Shown here: one piece after another, positions 1-8,443 of the stretch | How the letters are laid out: each line of letters opens with the position of its first letter | How positions within the stretch are numbered: position 1 is the first letter of the stretch | From: Io17-Chloro-G2 sp965226915 | GTDB lineage: Bacteria > Chloroflexota > Dehalococcoidia > Lucifugimonadales > UBA3495 | Direction: 5' to 3' | DNA length: 64,000 nt | NCBI GenBank assembly: GCA_965226915.1 | Contig: CBDDEJ010000008.1 | Location: 1 to 64,000 of the forward strand | Made by a program: the position numbers and the translations under genes | The notes under the pieces: model-generated | Seen by the model: only the letters and a program-made list of their open reading frames with translations | Told to the model about the DNA's origin: nothing | Databases searched by the model: none

Positions 1-1064
1 AGGTGGGTCTGATCTCCTCGGTGCGCCTGGCGACCAATTTCGTCTCCCTGTTTGCGGGAGCGGTGGCCGATCGGGCGCCTCGCCAATTATTGTTGGCCGC
101 GGTGGAGTTCACATTGGCCACCCTTGCCGTCGTGATGCTGATCTTGGTGATCACGGACCGACTAGAGGTATGGCATCTTTTCGCCATCACATTTTTCGTG
201 GGTATGGCCCGGATATTCCAGATGCCGGCCGCCCAATCGCTAGCAATTGACAGTGTCCCATCGGATCAGATTGCCACCGCGGTGGCCCTGGCCACAATGA
301 GCCAGAACTTGAACCTGGTGGTTGGGCCGTTGTTGGGGGGCTTCCTTTTTGAATGGTTCGGCGCGTGGGGGGCGTACGCCATGATTGCCGTTCTGTACTC
401 CTTCAGCGGGATAAGCGCATTATTCGTCAGGACAGCCAGGGTCACCCGCAGCGACCAGATGGAATCGGTGATGGCGGCGGTCATCCAGGCGATCCGTTAC
501 GTAAAGGGCCAGCAATTGATCTGGGCGGCCTTGGTCATCGCCGTGATCATCAATCTCACCGGGTTCCCTTTCCACGGGACGCTGGTTCCGACTTTCGCCC
601 GAAACGTTTTGGGCCAGGACGCGGCCGGGCTGGGCCTGTTGATTTCAGGTTTCGGAATCGGCGCGGTGGCCGGGTCCATGTCCTTGTCCATGTTTCCCGA
701 CCTTAAGAACGTGGGCAGATATTTGATTCTATCGGTGGTGGTCTGGCACCTATCCATGGCGGCGTTCGGGGCTTCTACATCGTTTCCCGTGTCGCTAGCC
801 ATTTTGGTGGTTACCGGATTCGCCTTCTCATCCACACTGGTTTTGATCATGATCCCCATTTGGCGGACGGCGCAGTCAGAATATCGGGGCCGAATCATCG
901 GTCTGCGAGTTCTGGCGATATACGCCAGCGCCGGCGGCAGCGTGGGATCCGGTTGGTTCGCCGAAACCTTCTCTCCCCCACTGGCGGCCAACGTCAGCGC
1001 GGGCGTGGGAATCGTCCTGACAGGGTTACTGATGCTGGTGGCGCCAAAGTTGAGGCGCAGTTAG
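1..1064 (+). CDS. MFS transporter, N-terminus cut by window edge
   Basis: A multi-spanning inner-membrane protein of the major facilitator superfamily, probably an efflux or uptake permease of unknown substrate. The readable 353 residues are mostly hydrophobic helices with short basic loops; DRAPRQ near residue 22 resembles the conserved MFS loop between helices 2 and 3. It aligns along its length with the complete MFS protein at 43206-44507, starting at about residue 81 of that protein, so roughly 80 residues and the true start lie outside the window. The GTG at position 3 is therefore probably internal. Substrate cannot be predicted. Confidence 0.85.
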   Translation, partial: VGLISSVRLATNFVSLFAGAVADRAPRQLLLAAVEFTLATLAVVMLILVITDRLEVWHLFAITFFVGMARIFQMPAAQSLAIDSVPSDQIATAVALATMSQNLNLVVGPLLGGFLFEWFGAWGAYAMIAVLYSFSGISALFVRTARVTRSDQMESVMAAVIQAIRYVKGQQLIWAALVIAVIINLTGFPFHGTLVPTFARNVLGQDAAGLGLLISGFGIGAVAGSMSLSMFPDLKNVGRYLILSVVVWHLSMAAFGASTSFPVSLAILVVTGFAFSSTLVLIMIPIWRTAQSEYRGRIIGLRVLAIYASAGGSVGSGWFAETFSPPLAANVSAGVGIVLTGLLMLVAPKLRRS

Positions 1065-1111
1065 GTTGGGTGTGGGGATGGGTCGATGTAGGTTGGTTGG
1101 AGGAGAGTACG

Positions 1112-1156
1112 CCCGATCCTAACCTTCCTCCTTTACGGGGGAAGGTTAGGATCGGG
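1112..1156. repeat. REP-like palindrome / probable terminator
   Basis: A 16-bp perfect inverted repeat (CCCGATCCTAACCTTC at 1112-1127, complement at 1141-1156) with a 13-base loop. It lies between the converging MFS gene and the broken substrate-binding gene, so it may end transcription from both sides. A related sequence (ATCCTAACCTTCC followed by C and G tracts) occurs at 51961-51990, so this is also a dispersed repeat. Confidence 0.75.
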
Positions 1157-1198
1157 GCGAAACCCTGAAGCTCATGCCAAGTTGACGAATACCAAGAC

Positions 1199-2119
1199 CT
1201 AATCGCCGGCCGCGGCGGGCGCCGATAGGCGGTTTTCCACCAGGTCGGCAGCGCAGGCGGAATCGCTGATTAGACCCCAGCCGTTCATCCAATGGTAGGT
1301 GTCCTCAACGATCTCGTCGGTGTAGTTGGTGTTGTAGGTATAGCGCATCCGCGGCAGGTGGAAGTCATCGGGAGTCAACCTGCCGTACTTGGCCAGCGCG
1401 TTGGCGAAGCGTGGGTCGTCGATCAAGTAATGCAGGTAGCTGCGCTTGTCGGCGTTGATCATGTCCACTGCCTTGGCCACCGCCCGGTTCAAAGCCTGGA
1501 AGGTTTCCGGGTCCATGTCGTCGCTGGCGCTCTCGGCGCCCAGGTAGTGGCCTTCGCACACGGCCCGGCAGCCAAGCTTTTCGCCCAGGGCGATCCAGGG
1601 CTCCATGACCGCAGCCGCTTCCACATCGCCATTCATCATGGCCTCGAACCGCTGCTCAGGAGAACCGTAGTGGACCAGCTTGATCTTTTCCTTTGGCAGG
1701 TAACCTTCCAGCAGCCGCAGGGCCACGTAGTGGGAGCCGGCGTGAAATTGGACGGCCACCGGCTGGTTTCCCAGGGTCCCTGGATAGTAGTGGTTGGAGT
1801 CCGGCCGCACCAGGATGGCCTGGCTGGCCACGGCGGAACGGAGGGCGACGATCTTTGCGCCCTGTTTGCTTTCATAGGCCCGACGGACCTGACCCTCTTC
1901 TCAAGCGCGGTAGATGGAGACCCGGCCCTCCTCAAAGGCCACGTGGCCCAAGATGGGGTTGATCTCATCAGGATTTTCCGTCACCTGAGTGGGGCGGCCA
2001 CCGGCGGCCCGCACGAACTCGATCTCAATACCTTCGGCTTCAAACAACCCATGATCCTTGGCCACCAGCCAGGGAAGGCTGAACACTGTGCCGCTGATCT
2101 CGCTGGTCACCTTTTTCAT
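1199..2119 (-). pseudogene. NMT1/THI5-like substrate-binding protein with in-frame UGA
   Basis: A periplasmic-binding-protein fold related to the SsuA/NMT1/THI5 group, which normally binds a small organic ligand for an ABC importer. The N-terminal part (start at 2119) has the typical opening on a protein 'already at work' ligand module (LPWLVAKDHGLFEAEGIEIEF), and the rest (1199-1831) has VMEPWIALGEKLG. Both halves are in the same frame and are joined by an open stretch interrupted only by TGA at 1901-1903. Total length with the stop ignored is about 306 residues. No permease or ATPase gene is adjacent and there is no obvious lipobox. The simplest reading is a nonsense mutation; selenocysteine is a less likely alternative discussed in the findings. 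Confidence 0.7.
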
Positions 2120-2203
2120 CGGGCCATCACCTCCGGCATTATTCGATCAAAGAGAGATTTACGAGTGAACGATTGCTCATAGTCTACCACGGCCGATTTT
2201 CCG

Positions 2204-3928
2204 TTAACTTCCACCCGCCGCATCCGGCGGCTTCAGGCGGGAGAATCGCACCTTGTCGAACCACAATTTGGGCTCGCCGCCGGGGACCTTTTGGAGCATG
2301 ACGTTGCACAGCCAGCCGGCGTCGTTGGAATCTGGAAAATCGCTGCGGTAATGGGATCCTCGGGATTCCTCCCGCGCCAGCGCGCTTTCGCAGGTCAACC
2401 GGGCCACCGTTAGGATGCTCTGCACGTTTAGCCATTCGTGCCATCCGGGGTGATATTCCCTTGAACCGGAACCAGGCGATTGGGAAACAGGGGCCTGTTG
2501 CGCTCTTTCTCCGATCTCCGCCAAGCGGTCCAACGTCATTTGCAGGCCCGGACCGCTGCGCACGAGCCCACCTTCGGCCCACATGAGTTCTTCTATCTCC
2601 CGGCGGATCTCAAAGATGTTCTCTCCGGCAGCGTTTTCAAACGGCTGGATGGCCCACGCGATGGCCGTCTCGATCTCTGAATCGTCCAAGCCGGGCTGGC
2701 TGCGCTGGGCGGCAAACCCGGCCATGGCGTCTCCGGCTAATGTTCCAAAAACCAGGGACTCGGCCACCCCATTGCCGCCCAACCGGTTGGCGCCGTGGAC
2801 CCCGCCCGAATCCTCTCCGGCGACGAAAAGGCCCTCCAGGTTGGTGCGGCAGGTCTCATCTATGCGGGCGCCGCCCATGTGGAAGTGGGCCGTGGGCGAG
2901 ACCTTAACCGGCGCTCTTGCCAGGTCGAAGCCAATCTCCCGGCACCTCTCAACCATGCCCGGGAAGGTGGTTTCCACGAACTCCGCCCCCAGATGCGACA
3001 CGTCCAGCATTACCGCGCCGTCGGGAGTGGCCCTTCCCGCCTGTATCTCCATGTATCCGGCCCGGGAGACCAGGTCCCTGGTGGATCGCTCCATCCGCTC
3101 AGGGTCGTAATGCTCCATGAACCGATCGCCAAGTTGGTTGACCAAGTAGCCCCCGGCTCCGCGCAGGCCTTCTTCCAACACCGAGCCGGTCAGCACCGAA
3201 GCTCCAGCCACCAACCCCGTTGGATGAAACTGGTACATCTCCATGTCCTGCATCACGCAGCCGGCCCGGTAGCATATGGCCATTCCATCTCCGGCTTTTT
3301 CCAGCGACGGGGCGGCGATGGAGTACATTCGGGCGCCGCCGCCGGTGGCCATCAATGTGGCCCTGGCGCTGACCGCCAGGAATTCTCCGCTTCTGACGTC
3401 GACCACCAGCGCGCCGCCGATACCGCCTTTGCCATCGGCCAGCAGGGAGATGCCCCGCCGTTCATCCAGCAGCATCAGGTCTTCCGCCAGAACGTTGTCT
3501 TTCAGACGGGACATGATCTCGATGCCGGTCAGGTCTCCCCGGTGAACGGTGCGGTCGAAGCTTTGGCCGGCGAACGCTTTTTGAGAAATTCGTCCCTGGG
3601 GGTCGCGGTCAAAAAAGCAACCCAGCCGTTCCAGTTCCTCGATGACTTTAGGAGCGTTTGTGACCAACACCCAAGCCAGTTCTTGGTCATTGATGAAAGC
3701 GCCGCCCCGAATCGTATCGCCGTAATGAAGATCGAAGGAATCTTTAGGGTCCAAAACCGCGTTGTACCCGCCCTGCACCATGCGGGTGCAGCCGCTTTGG
3801 CCAACCAAACCCTTGGCCGCCACGGCAATGCGTAACGAGGGTTCCGCGCGCCGGGCGTGGAGGGCGGCCATCAAGCCCGCCCCGCCGCCGCCCAAAATGA
3901 GGATGTCTACTTCCAGCTTTTCGTACAT
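2204..3928 (-). CDS. sdhA: Succinate dehydrogenase/fumarate reductase flavoprotein subunit
   Basis: Catalytic FAD subunit that oxidises succinate to fumarate in complex II at the inner membrane. The 574-residue protein shows the dinucleotide fold GGGGAGLMAALHA near residue 13, HRGDLTG around 140, HPTG, EGLRGAGG, the active-site stretch PTAHFHMGG and the FAD-binding GLFVAGEDSGGVHGANRLGGN. At the place where SdhA proteins usually carry the histidine that bonds FAD (SHT.AAQGG) this protein has SGCTRMVQGG, so FAD is probably not covalently held. Its partners sdhC, sdhD and sdhB are on the opposite strand at 6828-8409. L-aspartate oxidase is a related family, but the sdh neighbours favour SdhA. 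Confidence 0.88.
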   Translation of the reverse strand: MYEKLEVDILILGGGGAGLMAALHARRAEPSLRIAVAAKGLVGQSGCTRMVQGGYNAVLDPKDSFDLHYGDTIRGGAFINDQELAWVLVTNAPKVIEELERLGCFFDRDPQGRISQKAFAGQSFDRTVHRGDLTGIEIMSRLKDNVLAEDLMLLDERRGISLLADGKGGIGGALVVDVRSGEFLAVSARATLMATGGGARMYSIAAPSLEKAGDGMAICYRAGCVMQDMEMYQFHPTGLVAGASVLTGSVLEEGLRGAGGYLVNQLGDRFMEHYDPERMERSTRDLVSRAGYMEIQAGRATPDGAVMLDVSHLGAEFVETTFPGMVERCREIGFDLARAPVKVSPTAHFHMGGARIDETCRTNLEGLFVAGEDSGGVHGANRLGGNGVAESLVFGTLAGDAMAGFAAQRSQPGLDDSEIETAIAWAIQPFENAAGENIFEIRREIEELMWAEGGLVRSGPGLQMTLDRLAEIGERAQQAPVSQSPGSGSREYHPGWHEWLNVQSILTVARLTCESALAREESRGSHYRSDFPDSNDAGWLCNVMLQKVPGGEPKLWFDKVRFSRLKPPDAAGGS

Positions 3929-4068
3929 CAGGTGGACGCTATTCTACATGCCACAGGTGAGCGACGTTTGGGGTGCATACCATGAGGGGGTATCAGACGG
4001 GCAACCGCATTCCCCCCAACACTTATGCGATCAAAGCGAGGAATCTAAAAAAATCCATAGCCTCACCA

Positions 4069-4898
4069 ATGATTATGCGGCAACGGAACCCATGCTACCG
4101 CGCAGTTCAGCGACATAACAATATTTGGGTTCGGAGATATCCAATTCCACCGGAATCGCTACAGACTAGCATACCGGATGACGTGCAACATCCGATTGGT
4201 TTATCGATTGTCCTGCATTTCCTTCCTGGGTTCGTCATTTTCTTTGTTTACATCGCAGCCGCCCGTGTCGTGATGACGTGGGGCTTCCCGCCAACATTCG
4301 CCCTCCTCCTGGCGTTCCTGTTCGCCGGTATTCCGTTGCAGCTGGGAATCCTTTTTTATCAAGGCAAAAAAGGAACGGCACATTCTCCTTCGAAGGTGTT
4401 GTTCTATATCGCAATGCCAGGCCCTATCTGCTGTATTTTTTGATCGTTCCCCTTATCGCCTATGCTGCGCTGATGTCAGTCCTGTTTGAGCCAGTGTCGA
4501 CCTTTTTGGTTGACACAGTGTTTCTTACATTACCTGATTGGTTCCTTGACCCATCAGCAGAGCCTGGAGAGGCTCTTTCCAGGAGTGCCTTATTGGTGTT
4601 CTTGGCAAGCAACTTGATCATCGACGGCGTGGCCAACCCCGTGGTCGAAGAGCTGTACTTTCGTGGGTATCTGCTGCCTCGTATCTCTAGATTCAAGGCG
4701 TCGGCGCCACTTCTCCACGCCGCTTTGTTCTCGGCGGCGCACCTCTGGCAGCCTCAGAACGTTCTGTTGATATTCCTGTTGGTGGTTCCTCTCTATTACC
4801 TTGTTTGGTGGAAGCAGAACATTTATCTTTCAATATCTGTACATTCGCTGGCAAACGTGATTGGAGCTGTGTTGACGATCGCAGTGTATTTCGGCTAG
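4069..4898 (+). pseudogene. CPBP-family intramembrane protease, frameshifted
   Basis: A membrane glutamic protease of the CPBP (CAAX protease and bacteriocin-processing) family. The second half carries EELYFRG (the EExxxR catalytic motif), then ALFSAAHLW (FxxxAxxH) and a final SVHSLANVIG. The first transmembrane helices are read in another frame, from about 4069 to 4372, and the catalytic part in the frame ending at 4898. The switch falls in T6/A6 homopolymers around 4351-4372, consistent with one missing base or a -1 slip. The start is uncertain (ATG at 4069 or 4075). The gene is visibly more AT-rich than its neighbours, which suggests transfer. It may cleave signal-like peptides or be an immunity-type protein; substrate unknown. 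Confidence 0.7.
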
Positions 4899-5156
4899 CC
4901 GCAACATCCATGAAAGAAACCGGCTACACAAGCCACAACCGTTGATTGTTTTCTGTTGCAAGAGGTTTAGAGGCAACCTCCGTGGAAACCCTCGCAAAGG
5001 ACACCGGGAGATTAATAAGTCAATGAAATCGAGGCCTGATGAGGGCAATGTAACCATTTAACGGCGGCGAATCGGCGGGGAATTTCTTGACACTCTGATG
5101 CCCTAATGTCACCCTTGTTCCAACGTTAAGATTCAACCCAAAACAGGATTCTAGCT

Positions 5157-6104
5157 ATGACCACAGTGGCTGGCGCTATCACCCAGGAGTTGATCTACCA
5201 GGTCGCTTACGAAACCAATAAGCGGGCCGCCATCACGGTGCCCCAGGACGGCCTGACCGCTTTCGGCGAGGCGTTCCAGCGGGAGACCAAGCCGATGGCC
5301 CATTTTATATTGGGACAGATCTTGGAGAACTCCAAGCTGGCCATCGCTGACTCGCGGCCTATGTGCGGCGACACGGGCCTTCCCAGATACTACTTGAAGG
5401 TGGGGAACGAAGCCCGAATTGAAGGCGGGTTCATCGCCCTTGAGCGGTCCTTGCGCCAGGCAGTGGCCGACATCACTCAGGACATCAAGATGAGGTCCAA
5501 TCGGGTGCATCCGCTGACCCGGAAAAATCCGGGCAACAACGTTGGCATATTCTCGCCCAGCGTGGATTACTCTTTCGAGCCCGATGGCGATTGGATAGAT
5601 ATCATCGCCGTGCACAAAGGGGGATTGTTCGGCACCGACTACCGGATGCTTTTCCCCGCCGACGGGACCGACGGGATCAAGCGGTTCCTGTTAGACAACA
5701 TGGCGGAGTTCGCGCGCCGCGGCCTATCCTGCCCGCCGGTGGTGGTCGGAGTTGGCCTGGGCGGGGCGAAAGACCAGTCGATGAGCCTCTCTAAAGAAGC
5801 CGCGTGCCTTCGCCTCATCGGCGACCGGCATCCCGACCCAGAGGTGGCCGCCCTGGAAGTGGAACTGCGGGACCTGGCCAATCAGACGGGATTCGGCGTG
5901 ATGGGCGTTGGCGGCGACACCACAGCCCTGGACGTCCACATAGAGATCGCCTACACTCACACTGGCGGGATTCCGGTGGCCATATCCCAGTTTTGCACCG
6001 CATACCGGAGGGCGGTGGGCCGCATCTACGCCGACGGCCGAGTGGAGTTCCGGGAAGATCCCCAATGGTTCACCGAATACTACCGCCGAGAAGGGATAGC
6101 CTGA
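5157..6104 (+). CDS. Class I fumarate hydratase, alpha subunit
   Basis: N-terminal half of the oxygen-sensitive [4Fe-4S] fumarase (also the fold of L-tartrate dehydratase alpha), which hydrates fumarate to malate. The three expected cluster cysteines are visible: Cys70 in RPMCGDTG, Cys192 in SCPPVVVGVGLGG and Cys280 in SQFCTAYRRA. GVMGVGGDTTALDV precedes the last one. At 315 residues it has family length. The beta subunit starts 37 bases downstream, and sdhCDB follow. The context (succinate dehydrogenase) argues for fumarase rather than tartrate dehydratase. Confidence 0.9.
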   Translation: MTTVAGAITQELIYQVAYETNKRAAITVPQDGLTAFGEAFQRETKPMAHFILGQILENSKLAIADSRPMCGDTGLPRYYLKVGNEARIEGGFIALERSLRQAVADITQDIKMRSNRVHPLTRKNPGNNVGIFSPSVDYSFEPDGDWIDIIAVHKGGLFGTDYRMLFPADGTDGIKRFLLDNMAEFARRGLSCPPVVVGVGLGGAKDQSMSLSKEAACLRLIGDRHPDPEVAALEVELRDLANQTGFGVMGVGGDTTALDVHIEIAYTHTGGIPVAISQFCTAYRRAVGRIYADGRVEFREDPQWFTEYYRREGIA

Positions 6105-6141
6105 TGGCCGGACGATCCGGGGGAACGATGCCGGAGGGACG

Positions 6142-6819
6142 ATGATTGAAAACGGAGGCGGCCAAGAATGGCGCTTGAAGACGCCGTTGTCCCCTGAAGA
6201 CATCTCGAAGCTGTCTGCCGGCGACCTGGTCTACCTGTCGGGACCGGTTTATACGGCTCGCGACGGTGTTTATCAGCACATGCTGGTCAACGGCAACCCT
6301 CCGCCTATTGACCTGGCGAAACTGACCAACGTTAGTTTCCAATCTTCCCCAGCAGGCGTCGAAGTCTCCCCCGGCGAATGGGAGGTGGCCTCTTTGCAGG
6401 CGACCGCCGGTTTTCGTTATTCCCGGTACATGCCTGCGTTGTTGGAGCAGTACGGCGTCAAAGCCGTGGTTGGCAAGGCCGGTATGTCCGAAGACGATTA
6501 CCGGAACACCTTTGTAAAGCACGGCGCGGTCTGCCTGACCACCATGGGCTACGGTCTGGGCGCCATCTACGGACGGGCTATCGAAAAGGTTCTGGGGGTT
6601 TACTGGGTTGAGGAATTGGGTGTGTCTGAAGCCCTTTGGGTCCTGCAACTCAACGAACTGGGCCCTTTAATGGTGGAAGGAGACGCGAAGGGAAACAGCT
6701 ATTTCGCTGGAGTGAACGAGGAAATAAACCAACGTTTGGGGTCTCTGTACGAAGGGCTCAACCCCCCGGTCTTCGGCCGCTTGGGCGAGGAACAGAAACC
6801 CGAAAACGAACTTTTTTAG
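6142..6819 (+). CDS. Class I fumarate hydratase, beta subunit
   Basis: C-terminal half of the iron-sulfur fumarase, which forms the active site with the alpha subunit encoded just upstream. Recognisable features are the opening L-SAGDLVYLSGPVYTARDG, the substrate-binding GKAGMSEDD near residue 112, and VKHGAVCLTTMGYG. It is 225 residues long, slightly longer than many beta subunits at its C-terminus. The ATG at 6142 is preceded by a strong Shine-Dalgarno (GGAGGGACG at 6133-6141). It is probably co-transcribed with alpha and the sdhCDB genes. Confidence 0.9.
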   Translation: MIENGGGQEWRLKTPLSPEDISKLSAGDLVYLSGPVYTARDGVYQHMLVNGNPPPIDLAKLTNVSFQSSPAGVEVSPGEWEVASLQATAGFRYSRYMPALLEQYGVKAVVGKAGMSEDDYRNTFVKHGAVCLTTMGYGLGAIYGRAIEKVLGVYWVEELGVSEALWVLQLNELGPLMVEGDAKGNSYFAGVNEEINQRLGSLYEGLNPPVFGRLGEEQKPENELF

Positions 6820-6827
6820 GGCTGGCC

Positions 6828-7244
6828 GTGGCTGCGCCCCCTAGGAAATCACTCGGGACATATCTCGCTTGCGGAGGCCTTTCTCGAGACCGTCTCTCGG
6901 GCTCGCGGTCCGGCTGGTGGGCGTGGCTATTACAGCGGCTTACGGGCCTGGGCCTGGTGCTCTACCTGTTTCTGCACATCGCGGTCATCTCCACGGTCCA
7001 GCTGGGGGCCGACACCTTCGATGCGGTGCTGTCGGTGCTGCAAACGCCCTTCTTCGTGGTGTTGGACCTGCTGCTGGCCACCGCGGTCTTGTACCACGCT
7101 CTGAACGGCGTCCGCGTCATACTGATCGACTTGGGGATCGGCATCACCCGCCAGGCCGAAATGTTTTGGGCATGCTTGGTCTTGACCGCGTTGACCATGG
7201 CGGCGGTCACCTATTTCAGCCTTCCCCTGATCGTTCGGGGTTGA
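6828..7244 (+). CDS. sdhC: Succinate dehydrogenase cytochrome b-type membrane subunit
   Basis: Membrane anchor of complex II that takes electrons to quinone. The 138-residue protein has three hydrophobic helices. The signature LLQRLTGLGLVLYLFLHI holds a likely haem-ligand histidine, and YHALNGVRVILID matches the conserved H..xG.R.. of SdhC proteins. I placed the start at GTG 6828 because upstream codons in the same frame overlap the fumarase beta gene and do not look like SdhC; a slightly later start is possible. The sdhD ATG follows after 8 bases. Confidence 0.82.
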   Translation: MAAPPRKSLGTYLACGGLSRDRLSGSRSGWWAWLLQRLTGLGLVLYLFLHIAVISTVQLGADTFDAVLSVLQTPFFVVLDLLLATAVLYHALNGVRVILIDLGIGITRQAEMFWACLVLTALTMAAVTYFSLPLIVRG

Positions 7245-7252
7245 TACGGCCT

Positions 7253-7648
7253 ATGGACCCACCCGCCGAAATACCTCAAACCACGGGAATCTCGGGATTC
7301 TGGCAGTGGTTCCTCCAGCGGGTCAGCGGTCTATTGCTGATCTCCCTGGTGGGCATGCACATGTGGATGGGGCACTTTTCCGGCTTGGGCGATGTCATCG
7401 GCGGCAGACAAGAGGAATTGATCCTCTACGATGTGGTCAAACTCAGGCTGGCCCAAGGGCTGTTCATCTTGGTCGATTTCTCCCTGCTGGCCCTGGTGCT
7501 CTACCACGGCCTCAGCGGGCTGCGCTCGGTGGTCTTGGAATTGGGCCTGGCGGCCCGGCGGCAGAGGCAAGTGTCCATCGGAATTCTGCTGCTGGGAATC
7601 GTGACATTTGCTTATGGCGCCAGGGTCCTGCTGGTTTTCATCCTGTGA
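7253..7648 (+). CDS. sdhD: Succinate dehydrogenase membrane anchor subunit
   Basis: Second hydrophobic anchor of complex II, 131 residues with three predicted helices. It repeats the sdhC layout: FLQRVSGLLLISLVGMHMWMGHF near the N-terminus with histidines suited to haem or quinone binding, and LYHGLSGLRSVVLELG later. The ATG at 7253 follows the sdhC stop by 8 bases and sdhB begins 17 bases downstream, indicating one transcript. The internal similarity with SdhC is typical of this anchor type. Confidence 0.82.
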   Translation: MDPPAEIPQTTGISGFWQWFLQRVSGLLLISLVGMHMWMGHFSGLGDVIGGRQEELILYDVVKLRLAQGLFILVDFSLLALVLYHGLSGLRSVVLELGLAARRQRQVSIGILLLGIVTFAYGARVLLVFIL

Positions 7649-7665
7649 TCGGAATTGGGCCTTAG

Positions 7666-8409
7666 ATGAATGATTTCAGCCTGGCGGTAAAACGCACCGG
7701 CGCGAACACGGATTCGTATTGGCAGGACTTCAAGACGCCGATCATCTCGGAGAGCATGAGCGTCCTAGATGCGCTAATCTGGTCCAGGGCCAATGCCGAC
7801 GCTACCTTGGCCTTCCGGTGCGCCTGCCGCGTGGGCATGTGCGGCACCTGCGGCGTGGTGATCAACGGACGGGAACGGCTGGCCTGCAAGACTCTGGCGG
7901 CAAACCAGTTGGAAGCATCGGGCGGCGCCATTCGGGTCGAGCCTCTGCGCCATCTTCCCGTGATAAGAGACCTGGTCACGGACCCGGGGGATTTCTACCG
8001 CCGCTTGACGGTAGTCAAGCCAAACCTGTCCCCCGATGCCACCACCCCCGAGCCCGCGGTCATCACGCCCGATTCCAAAGAGCGGTTGACCATAGCACCT
8101 CATAGGGAATGTATATACTGCGGGCTTTGCTATTCGGCCTGCTCGATGGTTAGACCGGACCGGGAGTTTTTGGGACCGGCGGCCATCAACCGGGCTTTTG
8201 CTCTGGTCGAGGACAGCCGGGATCAATCGACCGAAGGACGACTTACAGTCCTGGGCGGCAGCCAAGGCATTTGGAATTGCCGCACAATCTTCGAATGCAC
8301 GGCCGTCTGCCCCAAAGGCATACCCATCACCCTCGCGTTCCAGAAGCTAAAGCGCAGGTTGTTGGTCGACAAGATCAAGGGAATCTTCCGGCTGGGCAGG
8401 CGGCGATAG
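7666..8409 (+). CDS. sdhB: Succinate dehydrogenase iron-sulfur subunit
   Basis: Electron-transfer subunit between the FAD protein and the membrane anchors. The N-terminal plant-type ferredoxin domain holds the [2Fe-2S] ligands Cys54, Cys59, Cys62 and Cys74 (spacing C-x4-C-x2-C-x11-C). The C-terminal domain has ECIYCGLCYSAC for the [4Fe-4S] cluster and NCRTIFECTAVCPKGI (C-x5-C-x3-C-P) for the third cluster. Length, 247 residues, is normal. It closes the fumarase-sdhCDB gene set; its flavoprotein partner is on the opposite strand. Confidence 0.9.
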   Translation: MNDFSLAVKRTGANTDSYWQDFKTPIISESMSVLDALIWSRANADATLAFRCACRVGMCGTCGVVINGRERLACKTLAANQLEASGGAIRVEPLRHLPVIRDLVTDPGDFYRRLTVVKPNLSPDATTPEPAVITPDSKERLTIAPHRECIYCGLCYSACSMVRPDREFLGPAAINRAFALVEDSRDQSTEGRLTVLGGSQGIWNCRTIFECTAVCPKGIPITLAFQKLKRRLLVDKIKGIFRLGRRR

Positions 8410-8443
8410 GTTCGCAAGTCTTCATGTAAATCAAGGATTCATC

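Noticed and set aside
1292..2182. Long plus-strand open frame opposite the substrate-binding gene
   Set aside because: It is the antisense shadow of a real coding frame, with His/Val/Gly-rich composition typical of reversed codons and no family motifs.
2795..3835. 346-codon plus-strand frame opposite sdhA
   Set aside because: Antisense shadow of the SDH flavoprotein gene; it matches nothing and has reversed-codon composition.
2204..3928. Annotation as L-aspartate oxidase
   Set aside because: The same fold family and the lack of the covalent-FAD histidine fit, but sdhC, sdhD, sdhB and fumarase are adjacent and no nadA or nadC is present.
5081..5135. Promoter for the fumarase-sdh genes with TTGACA at 5087-5092
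   Set aside because: No -10 box lies at a 16-18 base spacing; the nearest TAAT-like sequences are at 11 or 34 bases, so it is not supported.
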